This document shows, one piece after another, positions 42,488 to 51,438 of a stretch of DNA of 64,000 bases (the stretch's first letter is position 1; every line of letters starts with the position of its first letter). The DNA comes from DATAOG01 sp963782885. GTDB taxonomy: Bacteria; Pseudomonadota; Alphaproteobacteria; Geminicoccales; Geminicoccaceae. The position numbers were made by a program, and so were the translations under genes. The notes beneath the pieces were generated by a model. The model searched no databases, was not told the origin of the DNA, and worked only from the letters and a program-made list of their open reading frames with translations. The DNA is taken from the NCBI GenBank assembly GCA_963782885.1, contig CAWALL010000004.1:227211-291210 (forward strand), in the 5' to 3' direction.

Positions 42488-44008
42488 GTGGGCAAGGGTC
42501 TCGAGCGTGTGGAGGAAGTCGCACCGCGAACCCGGGTCAGCTTCCGGCAGTTCGTCTGGCTCTGGAACCGCAGCCAGGGCCAGACGACCCCGGCGCTGCA
42601 TCTGGAGGTTGCCGAATGGCTCGGCCGGCGCTGGGAGCAGGGCGATCGCCGCCTCGTGCTGCTTGTGTTCCGCAGCGCCGGCAAATCAACCCTGGTCGGG
42701 ATCTTCTGCGCCTGGCTGCTCCTGAACGACCCTGATCTCCGCATCCTGGTGCTCGCCGCCGAGCACGATCTGGCCAGGAAGATGGTACGCAACGTCAAGC
42801 GGATCATCGAGCGACACCCGCTGACCAGCCGACTGGTGCCGCGGCGCGCTGATCAATGGGCCGCCGATCAGTTCACGGTCTGCCGCCGGCTCACCCAGCG
42901 CGACCCCTCGCTGCTTGCCCGAGGCATCGGCGCCAACGTTACCGGCTCGCGCGCCGATGTCGTGATCTGCGATGACGTCGAAGTACCGAACACCTGCGCC
43001 ACGGCCAACAAGCGGGCGGAGTTGCGCGAGCGTCTGCGGGAGACCGACTATGTCCTGGTCCCAGGGGGCCTGCAGCTCTATGTCGGCACGCCGCACAGCT
43101 ACTACTCCATCTATGTCGACCAACCGCGGACCGAGCGCGGCGAGCAGGCGCCGTTCCTGAGCGGCTATCGACGCCTCTGCATTCCTCTGCTCAACGAGCA
43201 CGGTGAAAGCCGCTGGCCCGAGCGCTTTCCGCCTGACCAGATCGAGGCCATCAGGCGCCAATCGGGTCCCGCCAAGTTCGAGAGCCAGATGATGCTGCAG
43301 CCGCGGAGTATTGAGGAAGTGCGCCTCGATCCGGACCGCCTGGTCCGTTACGACACCGCCCTCGACTACCGGCAGGGCAACGGCGAGGCCATCCTGTCGA
43401 TTGCCGGCCGGCGCATGGTCTCGGCGACCGGCTGGTGGGACCCTGCCTATGGCGCACCCGGACGCGGCGACGCGAGCGTCGTCGCCGCAGTGTTCGTCGA
43501 CAGCGACGGTGGCTATTGGCTGCACGGCATCCGTTATCTGAGCCATGATCCGGCTCTCGTCGAGGAGGTGGATGAGGCAACCCAGCTCTGCCGCCAGGTT
43601 GCCCGCTTCGCTGAGCAGATGCACCTGCCGTCGATCTCGCTTGAGACCAACGGGTTAGGTCGCTTCCTGCCAGCGCTGCTACGCCGCGAGCTGCATGCCT
43701 TAAACGTGGCCTGTCCCGTGGTCGAGCAGGTGTCGCACCGCAGCAAGGACCAGCGGATCCTCGACGCCTTCGACCCCTTGCTGGCGGCCGGCGTGTTGCG
43801 CGCCCACGCGACCGTCTGGGCTACCGGTTTCATTGAGGAGATGCGCGAGTGGCGGCCCGGTCGCAGCTGCCGCGATGACGGTCTGGACGCGGTCAGCGGG
43901 TGTCTTCTGGCAGAACCCGTGCGTCTGCGCCGCTGTCCCCCCGGCCGACGACCAGACTGGCGGCCGGGTCGCAGTGTTCAAGCGGCAGCGACGGATTTTC
44001 GACTTTGA
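42488..44008 (+). CDS. Terminase large subunit
   Basis: This 506-residue motor protein has the ATPase Walker A VFRSAGKSTLVG near residue 60 and Walker B ADVVICDDVEVP near 160. The C-terminal nuclease part has acidic sites in GWWDPAYGAPGRGDASVV (near 320), LETNGLGRFLP and DDGLDAVSG. It packages DNA through the portal. Its place after the tail genes matches T7 gene 19. No small subunit is seen nearby. It starts with GTG at 42488, six bases after the spike gene. Confidence 0.9.
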   Translation: MGKGLERVEEVAPRTRVSFRQFVWLWNRSQGQTTPALHLEVAEWLGRRWEQGDRRLVLLVFRSAGKSTLVGIFCAWLLLNDPDLRILVLAAEHDLARKMVRNVKRIIERHPLTSRLVPRRADQWAADQFTVCRRLTQRDPSLLARGIGANVTGSRADVVICDDVEVPNTCATANKRAELRERLRETDYVLVPGGLQLYVGTPHSYYSIYVDQPRTERGEQAPFLSGYRRLCIPLLNEHGESRWPERFPPDQIEAIRRQSGPAKFESQMMLQPRSIEEVRLDPDRLVRYDTALDYRQGNGEAILSIAGRRMVSATGWWDPAYGAPGRGDASVVAAVFVDSDGGYWLHGIRYLSHDPALVEEVDEATQLCRQVARFAEQMHLPSISLETNGLGRFLPALLRRELHALNVACPVVEQVSHRSKDQRILDAFDPLLAAGVLRAHATVWATGFIEEMREWRPGRSCRDDGLDAVSGCLLAEPVRLRRCPPGRRPDWRPGRSVQAAATDFRL

Positions 44009-44078
44009 CGTTGGTCGCGCCGGAACGAGCCGGTCGCGCTTGTTTCGGCTGCTGATCCTGCCTGCGGGAGGAAAGCTC

Positions 44079-44459
44079 ATGAACCAGGAGTGGACGATCA
44101 GTTGGGTGTGGTGGATCACGGTGATCGAGATCCCGGCGTTCGGGTGTCTGTTCTGGATGATGCAGCAGGGTCGGCGGGAGGCCGAGACCGCCCTGCTCAA
44201 GGTTTATCGCGAGATTCAGGCCAACCTGAATGTCGTCCTTGAGAATCTTGCTCAATCGAAGCTGGAGGTCGCCCGGCTGTACGCGACGATCGCCGATCTG
44301 AAGGACGTCGAGAAACGCTTGACCGACCATCTGCTCCGGCTTGAGGCGCGTCTCACCTATGCCTTCCAGACTGAGCAGCGGGCCGCACATCGGCGCTCGC
44401 ATCGGCCCGGTGAGCCGATTGACTGCCTGGAGTCGAAAGGGGACGCCGATGCGGCCTGA
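44079..44459 (+). CDS. Membrane-anchored coiled-coil phage protein
   Basis: This 126-residue protein has one N-terminal transmembrane helix (ISWVWWITVIEIPAFGCLFWMM, residues 7-28) and a coiled coil (about 35-100: VLENLAQSKLEVARLYATIADLKDVEKRL). GGGAGGAAAG precedes the ATG. By place, between terminase and endolysin, it could be a holin or spanin part. The single helix and coiled coil fit an inner-membrane spanin better. Confidence 0.65.
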   Translation: MNQEWTISWVWWITVIEIPAFGCLFWMMQQGRREAETALLKVYREIQANLNVVLENLAQSKLEVARLYATIADLKDVEKRLTDHLLRLEARLTYAFQTEQRAAHRRSHRPGEPIDCLESKGDADAA

Positions 44460-44856
44460 GCCCCTCGAGGTCTACGACAGGGATCACCGGAGCAGCGTCG
44501 AAGGCCTCGCCCTGACCCTGCTCACGCTCGGAGGCGATCAGAGCGTCCGGGTGCTGGAGGCCCTCGCGGCAGCGCTGATCAATCGCGCACGTCAGCCGCG
44601 AAGCGATCGCGAATTCGGACTACGCGAGCCGCCGCGCGCCGGCTTTCGCCTGACCACCGCGACGAATTGCCCTGCAGACAAGCTTCAGCTTTGCCGGCGC
44701 ATCGCCCGGCGGGCATTGCGCGGCAGCCTGGCCGATCCGACGGTCGGCGCGGGCGCGTTTCACCGCCTCGAGGACAATCCGGCCTGGGCACGCGATTTGC
44801 TGCCCTCGGCGAGTTTCGGCTCGTTCCTGTTCTATCAATTGCCGGCATCGGATTGA
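44449..44856 (+). CDS. SleB-like cell wall hydrolase (endolysin)
   Basis: This 135-residue protein resembles the hydrolase_2/SleB family of wall hydrolases. It has SVRVLEALAAALINRARQP, CRRIARRALRGSLADPTVGAGAFHRLEDNPAWAR and a C-terminal ASFGSFLFYQL. There is no signal peptide, so release would need a holin. It overlaps the preceding gene by 11 bases and is the last gene of the cassette. The probable catalytic glutamate is within LEALAAALINRA. Confidence 0.75.
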   Translation: MRPEPLEVYDRDHRSSVEGLALTLLTLGGDQSVRVLEALAAALINRARQPRSDREFGLREPPRAGFRLTTATNCPADKLQLCRRIARRALRGSLADPTVGAGAFHRLEDNPAWARDLLPSASFGSFLFYQLPASD

Positions 44857-45352
44857 TCCGCGGCGAGCACCCGCAACAACGCTCCGAATCGACGATCGGC
44901 GCCGCTGCTCGGACTCGGGCGAGACTTAAGCAGCGGCCCCGCTCCTCGCGGCAGCCTGGCTCTCGGTGGGAACTGACGCGGCGCGGCGATCGATCCGTGA
45001 AGAGGACGACGGCAACCATCCCCACCGAAGCCGGCGGCCATAATCACTAGCCTGCTGCTTCTGTCTCTAAACTCGCCCGGCTTCCAGCGAGATGGCTCGA
45101 CACTCAAGTAGAACTCAGCAACTCATTTGTCAGGCGCACCAACGCCCTATATTGTCGTGCAGCTCGAGCACGAGGCTCATCCGGGGGGCGGGCTTGAGCG
45201 CATTCGCGGGGCCGCGTCGACGGACTGCGGGCCGGCAGCGTGAGCGTGCCCGACGTCGAGATGCTCGCCTACGGGGACGCGCCGGTGTACACGGCGGCGA
45301 TCCGCTGGCGCTGCTGACAGTCTTTGGATCTTCTTCCATTCGGAACAATGAG
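44857..45352. other. Gap between phage cassette and dehydrogenase
   Basis: This 496-base region has no convincing gene. The frame leading into the aldehyde dehydrogenase is open from 45092, but its residues are arginine-rich noise. A short + strand piece at 45240-45320 (VPDVEMLAYGDAPVYTAAIRWRC) looks more protein-like and could be a gene relic. No integrase remnant or tRNA half was recognised. Confidence 0.4.
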
Positions 45353-46744
45353 ATGAGCGATCGGATTCGCGTGATCTCTCCGGTGAACGGCGAAGTCTAT
45401 GTGGAGCGGCTGCTAACCAGCGATTCAGAAATCGAGCAGGCGCTCGCACGCGCGCGGCGCGCCCAGGCGGAATGGCGAGACCTGCCGGTGGCCAAGCGGG
45501 CGGCGCTGCTGGCCGGCGCGGTCGATGCCTTCGTCGCCAACAAGGCCGAGATCGCGGCCGAGATCACTTGGCAGATGGGTCGCCCCATCCGCTACACGCC
45601 AGGTGAGGTCGGCGGCTTTGAGGAGCGCGCCCGCTACATGATCGAGGCTGCCTCGCGAGCGCTCACCGACATCGAGGTCGGTGACAAGCCGGGCTTCAGG
45701 CGCTTCATCCGGCGGGTGCCGCTCGGGGTCGTGTTCGTGATCGCGCCCTGGAACTACCCCTATCTGACCGCGGTCAATGGCGTCATCCCGGCGCTGATGG
45801 CGGGCAACGCCGTCATTCTCAAGCCGTCCGCCCAGACCCCCCTCACCGCCGAACGCTTCGCTGAAGCCTTTGCAGCCGCCGGCCTGCCCGCGGGCTTGTT
45901 CCAGCATCTGAATCTCAGCCATGCCGCGACCAGCCGGATCATCGCGAGCGGGGTGGTCGACTTCGTGAGCTTTACGGGCTCGGTGGCCGGCGGCCATAGC
46001 GTGCAGGAATTGGCGTGCCGCGGCTTCATCGGTACCGGGCTCGAGCTCGGCGGCAAGGACCCGGCCTATGTCCGCCCGGACGCCGACCTCGGCCATGCGA
46101 TCGAGAACCTCGCCGACGGGGCCTTCTTCAACAGCGGCCAGTCGTGCTGCGCGATCGAGCGGGTCTACGTCCATGAGGCCGTCTATGACCACTTCGTCCA
46201 GGGTCTGGTCGAATTCGCCCGGGGCTACAATCTGGACGATCCGACCGATCCTGAGACCACGCTTGGTCCGCTCGTGCGTCCCGCTGCCGCCGAGTTCGTT
46301 CGCGGCCAGATCGCGGACGCGGTGGCTGCCGGTGCCACGGCGCACCTGAACCTCGACGCCTTTCCGAAGGACGCGCCGGGCTCAGCCTACATGGCGCCGC
46401 AGGTCCTGACCGGGGTCGACCATTCAATGCGGATCATGTCGGAGGAGACCTTCGGCCCGGCGGTCGGCGTGATGCGGGTCGAGGGCGACGACGAGGCGAT
46501 CCGGCTGATGAACGACAGCCGCTATGGTCTCACCGCCGCGATCTGGACCTCGAACGAGGAGGCCGCAATCCGGATCGGCGATCAAGTCGAGACCGGCACC
46601 TGGTTCATGAACCGCTGCGACTACCTCGACCCTGCCCTCGCCTGGACCGGGGTCAAGGACTCCGGCCGCGGCTGCTCGCTCTCGCGCCTCCAATACGAGC
46701 ACCTGACCCGGCCGAAGTCCTTCCATCTGCGGACGTCGACGTAG
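45353..46744 (+). CDS. NAD(P)-dependent aldehyde dehydrogenase
   Basis: This 463-residue enzyme has the Rossmann and catalytic motifs of the family: FVIAPWNYPYL near 130, VILKPSAQTPLTAERF near 160, FTGSVAGG near 205, GTGLELGGKDPAYV with the general-base glutamate near 230, and the nucleophile cysteine in FNSGQSCCAIERVYVHE near 265. Substrate is not clear from sequence; it resembles the succinate-semialdehyde and betaine-aldehyde branches. The ATG at 45353 starts the usual N-terminus (SDRIRVISPVNGEVYVE). It stands alone, convergent with the VOC gene. Confidence 0.9.
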   Translation: MSDRIRVISPVNGEVYVERLLTSDSEIEQALARARRAQAEWRDLPVAKRAALLAGAVDAFVANKAEIAAEITWQMGRPIRYTPGEVGGFEERARYMIEAASRALTDIEVGDKPGFRRFIRRVPLGVVFVIAPWNYPYLTAVNGVIPALMAGNAVILKPSAQTPLTAERFAEAFAAAGLPAGLFQHLNLSHAATSRIIASGVVDFVSFTGSVAGGHSVQELACRGFIGTGLELGGKDPAYVRPDADLGHAIENLADGAFFNSGQSCCAIERVYVHEAVYDHFVQGLVEFARGYNLDDPTDPETTLGPLVRPAAAEFVRGQIADAVAAGATAHLNLDAFPKDAPGSAYMAPQVLTGVDHSMRIMSEETFGPAVGVMRVEGDDEAIRLMNDSRYGLTAAIWTSNEEAAIRIGDQVETGTWFMNRCDYLDPALAWTGVKDSGRGCSLSRLQYEHLTRPKSFHLRTST

Positions 46745-46751
46745 CGGACCG

Positions 46752-47228
46752 TTAGTCGCCGCCCTTTCCCATTGCCTCTTCGGCGCGGCGCTTGAGCTCG
46801 TCCGGCGGCACGTCCTCGATATGGGTCGAGATGTGCCAAACGTGGCCGAAGGGATCTTCGACCGTGCCCAGCCGGTCGCCGTAGAACTGGTCCTGGACCG
46901 GCCTGACCTGCTTTGCGCCGGCGGTCACGGCGCGCTTCGCCGCGGCGTCCACGTCCTCGACGTAGAGATGCAGGCTGACCGGCGTACCGCCGACCGCCTT
47001 GGGGCCACGTGCGCCCATGTCCGGGAACTCGTCCGCCAGCATGATCCGGGAATCACCGATCCTGAGCTCGGCATGACCGACCCGCCCGCCGGGCGCAGCC
47101 AGTCGCATGACCTCAGCGGCGCCGAACGCCTCTTTGTAAAATCTAATCGCGCCGGCGGCATCGCTCACGATCAGATAGGGCGTCACGCTATGATAGCCCT
47201 CGGGAATCGGCCTTACGCCGCTCGTCAT
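46752..47228 (-). CDS. VOC-family (PhnB/glyoxalase-like) protein
   Basis: This 158-residue protein with paired beta-alpha-beta-beta-beta motifs has YHSVTPYLIVSDAAGAIRFYKEAFGA at the start, HAELRIGDSRIMLADEFP, LHLYVEDVDAAAKRAVTAGA, and FYGDRLGTVEDPFGHVWHISTH at the end. This is the PhnB-like branch, often annotated glyoxalase or bleomycin resistance. The substrate is unknown. It lies downstream of acoC on the same strand, 136 bases away. Confidence 0.88.
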   Translation of the reverse strand: MTSGVRPIPEGYHSVTPYLIVSDAAGAIRFYKEAFGAAEVMRLAAPGGRVGHAELRIGDSRIMLADEFPDMGARGPKAVGGTPVSLHLYVEDVDAAAKRAVTAGAKQVRPVQDQFYGDRLGTVEDPFGHVWHISTHIEDVPPDELKRRAEEAMGKGGD

Positions 47229-47364
47229 GGTTGCCCCTCCAGCTCCGGGATGCGCTCTGCGCTTGCCCAGCTGATGCTGGGGCCGGACGAGCGCGCGGCA
47301 AGCGCGGCGCCGAGCCGCACCGTGCGGCCTGGCGTCGCGCCGACCGGTCCGGAGCCAGAAGGCG

Positions 47365-48492
47365 TCAGCCGTCGACCAGCGTCCGGATCAGCTGGTTGAC
47401 CTCGGCCGCCTTCTCCATGTGCACCATGTGACCGGCGCCGTCGAAGACATGGACGGGAATGTTGGCCGGTAGGCCCTCGGCGTGGCCTGCCGGGATAATC
47501 CGGTCCTGGCGGCCCCAGATCACCTGCACCGGCGCGCGCAGATCGCCGAGCCTGCCGGTCAGGTCGAGCGCTTGCCGGCCACCCGCGAAGCTGTCGTCGA
47601 TGATCCGGTTGAGCGCCGTCTCGACCCCGTCCAGGCGCTTGAACTTGAGCACGTCCTCGATCATCTCGCGCGAGATCATCGCCGGATCGGCGACCAGCAT
47701 CTCCAGCAGCGGCTGCAGCTGCTTGCGCCGCTTGGCCTGCATGAAGCCGTCGATGTACTCCATGTTGATGTCGGGTCCGAGCCCGGCCGTGCAGATCAGA
47801 GTCACAGAGGCGACCCGCTCAGCATGGTTCAGCGCCAGATCGAGGGCGATGCCGCCGCCTAGGGAATGGCCGACCAAATGCGCGCTTGTGATCTCCTTGG
47901 CGTCAAGGAACTCGAGCACGGCGTTCGCCAGAGCGCCGACGTCAGTTCGACCTGAACTCAGATCCTTGCTCGAGCCGCCGTGCCCCGGCAGATCGACGGC
48001 ATAGGTCGTACGGCTCGCGGCGAGTGCCTCCTGATTGTATTGCCAGTTGTTGAGATCGCCGCCAAAGCCGTGGAGGAACACGATCGGCGCCCCCTCGCCC
48101 TCGCCCAGGGCCAGGTGCCGGAAGCGACGGCCGCCGGCCTCGATCGTCTCGGGCTCCGGCGCGGCAGCGCCCACTTCGGCGGCATGGGCTGCGAACTCTT
48201 CCTGGAATTTGCCCACATAAGCGTCGAGATCGGCATCCGAAACCGAGGCATCGGCAACCACACCGAGCAGCGCACCGACCGGCACCGTGTCGCCTTCACC
48301 CACCAGCCGTCGGCGCAGCGGACCGGCGACCGGGCTCTCGTAGACGTTGGCGATCTTGGAGGTCTCGATGTCGAGGAGCTCCTCGCCGCTCTTGACCTCG
48401 GCGCCTTCCTCGACCAGCCACTTGGCGACCATGCCCTCCTGCATCGCCAAGCCCCACTTCGGCATAACGATCGGCTTGATCGCGTCGGTCAT
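47365..48492 (-). CDS. acoC: Acetoin dehydrogenase E2-type subunit
   Basis: This 375-residue protein joins an N-terminal lipoyl domain with an alpha/beta-hydrolase. The lipoyl lysine is in LLDIETSKIANVYE, near residue 47. The hydrolase domain (about 125-375) has VFLHGFGGDLNNW and the nucleophile-elbow serine in LVGHSLGGGIALDL. This layout is specific to the AcoC type of acetoin cleavage complexes rather than to classical CoA-acyltransferase E2 chains. It is the third gene of the aco set, 28 bases after acoB. Confidence 0.9.
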   Translation of the reverse strand: MTDAIKPIVMPKWGLAMQEGMVAKWLVEEGAEVKSGEELLDIETSKIANVYESPVAGPLRRRLVGEGDTVPVGALLGVVADASVSDADLDAYVGKFQEEFAAHAAEVGAAAPEPETIEAGGRRFRHLALGEGEGAPIVFLHGFGGDLNNWQYNQEALAASRTTYAVDLPGHGGSSKDLSSGRTDVGALANAVLEFLDAKEITSAHLVGHSLGGGIALDLALNHAERVASVTLICTAGLGPDINMEYIDGFMQAKRRKQLQPLLEMLVADPAMISREMIEDVLKFKRLDGVETALNRIIDDSFAGGRQALDLTGRLGDLRAPVQVIWGRQDRIIPAGHAEGLPANIPVHVFDGAGHMVHMEKAAEVNQLIRTLVDG

Positions 48493-48520
48493 CCGCTGAC
48501 CCCTGGCTTGGCCCGACCCC

Positions 48521-49528
48521 TCAGCTTGCCATCGACCGGCGCACCGCCGCCTCGATCTTGTCCAGGCTCGGGATGTAGAGGTCCTCGAGCTGCGGCGAGA
48601 ACGGTACCGGCGCGTGCGGCGCGGTCACCATCTGGATCGGGCCCTTGAGTGCCTTGAACACGTTCTGGGCGGCTAGGCCCGCAATGTCGGAGGCCATGCT
48701 GCAGCGCGGGTGCGCCTCGTCGACCACCACGAGGCGCCCGGTTTCCTCGATGGTCTCGAGGATCGTGTCGGTGTCGAGCGGCGAGGTCGTGCGCGGGTCG
48801 ACGACCGTGCAGCTGATGCCCTCCTTCTCCAGCTTGTCGGCGACCTGGTTGGAAAAGCCGACCATGCGGCCGAAGGCCACGATCGTGACGTCGTCGCCCT
48901 CGCGGGTCAGGTTCGCCTCACCAAACGGGATGGTGTAGGGCTCGTCCGGGACCTCTTCCTCCTCGTCGTACATCGCCTTGTGCTCGAAGAAGATCACCGG
49001 GTCATCGTCGCGGATCGACTGGATCAGGAGGCCCTTGGCCTCGTAGGGCGAGCTCGGCAGCACGACCTTGAGCCCCGGGATGTGGGTGAACACCGGGTAG
49101 AGGCATTGGCTGTGCTGGGAGGCGGCGCGAAAGCCCGCGCCATACATCGTGCGCACGACCAGGGGCGTGGTCGCCTTGCCGCCGAACATGTAGCGGAACT
49201 TGGCTGCCTGGTTGTAGATCTGGTCGAAGCAGACGCCGAAGAAATCGACGAACATCAGCTCGGCCACCGGCCGCAAGCCAGTAGCGGCAGCACCGGCCGC
49301 GGCGCCGATGAAGGCGCTTTCGGTGATCGGCGTGTCCAGCACCCGCTCGCGCCCGAAGATCGGCTCCAGGCCCTTGGTGACGCCGAGCGGCCCGCCCCAG
49401 GCGTCGTCCTCGCCGGGCGCGCCCATGCCACCCGCGACGTCCTCGCCCATGATGATGACGCGCGGGTCGCGCTCCATCTCCTGGCGCAACGCCTCCTGGA
49501 TCGCCTGCCGGTACGACTTCTTGGACAT
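48521..49528 (-). CDS. acoB: Acetoin/2-oxoacid dehydrogenase E1 beta subunit
   Basis: This 335-residue transketolase-like beta subunit begins KSYRQAIQEALRQEMERDPRVIIMGEDVAGG and has LDTPITESAFIGAAAGAAATGLRPVAELMF, RSMYGAG-like RTMYGAGFRAASQHSQ and VVDPRTTSPLDTDTIL. With AcoA it forms the thiamine-diphosphate E1. The 12-base gap to acoA indicates one operon. Confidence 0.92.
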   Translation of the reverse strand: MSKKSYRQAIQEALRQEMERDPRVIIMGEDVAGGMGAPGEDDAWGGPLGVTKGLEPIFGRERVLDTPITESAFIGAAAGAAATGLRPVAELMFVDFFGVCFDQIYNQAAKFRYMFGGKATTPLVVRTMYGAGFRAASQHSQCLYPVFTHIPGLKVVLPSSPYEAKGLLIQSIRDDDPVIFFEHKAMYDEEEEVPDEPYTIPFGEANLTREGDDVTIVAFGRMVGFSNQVADKLEKEGISCTVVDPRTTSPLDTDTILETIEETGRLVVVDEAHPRCSMASDIAGLAAQNVFKALKGPIQMVTAPHAPVPFSPQLEDLYIPSLDKIEAAVRRSMAS

Positions 49529-49540
49529 GGCTGCTGCCCT

Positions 49541-50506
49541 TCAATAAGAGGCGTAGACGTCGGTCATGAGATCGGCTTCGGTCGGCGGCGGTGCCGCTTT
49601 GGCCTCGGTCACGGTCTGCTCGATCAGGCTCTTGATCTCGGCGTCGATCGCGTCGAGCTGGCCGCCCTCGAGCAGCCCCGCCTCGGTCACGCGCTGCCGG
49701 AACAGCATCAGGCAGTCCTTCTCGGCCTTGATCTTCTCGATCTCGCCGACCTGCCGGTAAGTCATCGCGTCGCCCTCGAAATGGCCGTAGTAGCGGGCGA
49801 GCTTGACGTGGATCACGCTCGGCCCGTCCCCGGCGCGGGCGCGCTCGATTGCCTCGCGGGCGGCATCCCACACCTCGAAGAAGTCGTGGCCGTCGACCCG
49901 GCGCGAGGGGATGCCATAGGCCTTGCCGCGCTCGACCAGGTCGCCCGAAACCGACCAGGCGCTGGCGGTCAACTCGGCGTAGCCGTTGTCCTCGAAGACG
50001 AAGATCGCCGGCAGGTTCCAGGCCTTGGCGAGGTTCAGGCTCTCCGCCGTGGTGCCCTGGTTGGAGCCGCCGTCGCCGACGAAGGCGATCGCGACGCCGC
50101 CTGTCTTGAGGGTCTTGGCGGTCAGCGCGGCGCCGCAGATCAACGGCGGGCCGCCGCCGACGATGCCGTTGGCGCCGAGCATGCCCTTGGACAGGTCGGC
50201 GATGTGCATCGAGCCGCCCTTGCCGCCACACAGGCCGTCCTTGCGGCCAAAAATCTCCTTCATCATGCCCTTGACGTCGCAGCCCTTGGCGATGCAGTGG
50301 CCGTGGCCGCGGTGGGTCGAGGCGATCCGGTCGTTGTCGTTCAGATGCAGGCAGAAGCCCACGCCCGAGGCCTCCTCGCCGGCATAGAGATGGACGAAGC
50401 CCGGGATGTTGCCGGCCGAGAACTCCTCGTGCACGGCGTCCTCGAACGCGCGTATGGTGCGCATCTGCCGATAGGCCTTGAGCAACTCGTCGCGGCTCAG
50501 TTGCAC
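49541..50506 (-). CDS. acoA: Acetoin/2-oxoacid dehydrogenase E1 alpha subunit
   Basis: This 321-residue thiamine-diphosphate-dependent alpha subunit has the cofactor motif FVGDGGSNQGTTAESLNLAKAWNLPAIFVFEDN (about 155-187) and HRGHGHCIAKG and KDGLCGGKGGSMHIADLS before it. With AcoB and AcoC it should cleave acetoin, or oxidise a related ketone, to acetaldehyde and acetyl groups. The E3 dihydrolipoamide dehydrogenase gene is not adjacent. It lies 149 bases downstream of the ABC importer genes on the same strand, so the two sets may be co-regulated. Confidence 0.92.
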   Translation of the reverse strand: MQLSRDELLKAYRQMRTIRAFEDAVHEEFSAGNIPGFVHLYAGEEASGVGFCLHLNDNDRIASTHRGHGHCIAKGCDVKGMMKEIFGRKDGLCGGKGGSMHIADLSKGMLGANGIVGGGPPLICGAALTAKTLKTGGVAIAFVGDGGSNQGTTAESLNLAKAWNLPAIFVFEDNGYAELTASAWSVSGDLVERGKAYGIPSRRVDGHDFFEVWDAAREAIERARAGDGPSVIHVKLARYYGHFEGDAMTYRQVGEIEKIKAEKDCLMLFRQRVTEAGLLEGGQLDAIDAEIKSLIEQTVTEAKAAPPPTEADLMTDVYASY

Positions 50507-50655
50507 GGTCGTCCCCCTGACCTGGTTATGTTGCCGTCTCGCCCCCGCCTCGCGACCCTTTGGATCGACCGAAGCCCGTCCACTTCCCTACTCCCGGTCG
50601 CGCGTCCGGGCAAGCGGCGCCTCCCCCACGCTCCGGCCCGCGACCCCGCTCACCG

Positions 50656-51438
50656 TCACGCGGCTGCGCGGGGTTGCATGGCGCCGGTCATGATCGCGAC
50701 GGCGTCGGACATCGAGTATTCGGCGGGGTTGATCACGGCGATGCGGCGACCAAGACGGTGGATGTGGATGCGGTCGGCGACCTCGAAGACGTGGGGCATG
50801 TTGTGGCTGATCAGCACGATCGGCAGGCCGCGCTTCTTCACGTCGAGGATCAGTTCCAGGACCTTGCGGGATTCCTTGACGCCGAGTGCTGCGGTCGGCT
50901 CGTCCATGATGACCACGCGGCTGCCGAAGGCGGTGGCGCGGACCACGGCCACGCCCTGGCGCTGGCCGCCCGAGAGCGTTTCCACTTTCTGGCGGATGTT
51001 CTGGATCGTCAGCAGGCCCAGCGCGTTCAGGTGTTCTCGGGCCTCCTTTTGCATGCCGGCGCGGTCCAGCAGGCGGAAGAGGGTGCCGACCGGGCCTGGC
51101 TTGCGCCGCTCGCGGCCTAGGAAAAGATTGTCGGCGATCGAGAGGGCGGGGGCGAGGGCCAGGTCCTGGTAGACGGTCTCGATGCCGGCGGCGCGGGCCT
51201 CGAGCGGTGAGCGGAAGTGGACCGGCTGGCCGTCGAGCCGGATCTCGCCGTGGTCCGGGATCACGGCGCCGGCCAGCACCTTGATGAGCGTCGATTTGCC
51301 GGCGCCGTTGTCGCCGATCACGCCCAGGATCTCGTTCGGCATGAGATCGAAGTCGGCGTGGTCGAGGGCCGTGACCCGGCCGTAGCGCTTGACGAGGCCG
51401 CGGGCGCTCAGGATCGGCTCGGGGTCGGCGGCAGTCAT
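50656..51438 (-). CDS. frcA: Sugar ABC importer ATP-binding protein (Frc-type)
   Basis: This 260-residue single ATPase domain has Walker A GDNGAGKSTLIKVLAG near residue 43, a Q-loop in GIETVYQDLALAPALSIADNLFLGRE, the signature VETLSGGQRQGVAV near 150, Walker B VVIMDEPTAAL and a switch histidine in VLISHNMPHV. One domain, not two as in RbsA, matches FrcA of rhizobia. The start is the ATG at 51436-51438, which overlaps the permease stop by four bases. The frame runs open far upstream over the permease gene, but that part is not coding. Confidence 0.93.
   Translation of the reverse strand: MTAADPEPILSARGLVKRYGRVTALDHADFDLMPNEILGVIGDNGAGKSTLIKVLAGAVIPDHGEIRLDGQPVHFRSPLEARAAGIETVYQDLALAPALSIADNLFLGRERRKPGPVGTLFRLLDRAGMQKEAREHLNALGLLTIQNIRQKVETLSGGQRQGVAVVRATAFGSRVVIMDEPTAALGVKESRKVLELILDVKKRGLPIVLISHNMPHVFEVADRIHIHRLGRRIAVINPAEYSMSDAVAIMTGAMQPRAAA

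Noticed and set aside
40715..42601. 628-codon open frame on minus strand
   Set aside because: Antisense to the tail spike gene, which has clear domains; the frame has no recognisable motifs.
27325..44856. Diversity-generating retroelement in a BPP-1-like cassette
   Set aside because: I looked because of the Bbp19-like gene. No reverse transcriptase or template/variable repeat pair was found.
45092..45352. N-terminal extension of the aldehyde dehydrogenase
   Set aside because: Residues are low-quality and Arg-rich; the family N-terminus begins at 45353.
48710..51172. 820-codon open frame on + strand
   Set aside because: Antisense to acoB, acoA and frcA; no family resemblance, with the composition expected of a GC-rich shadow frame.
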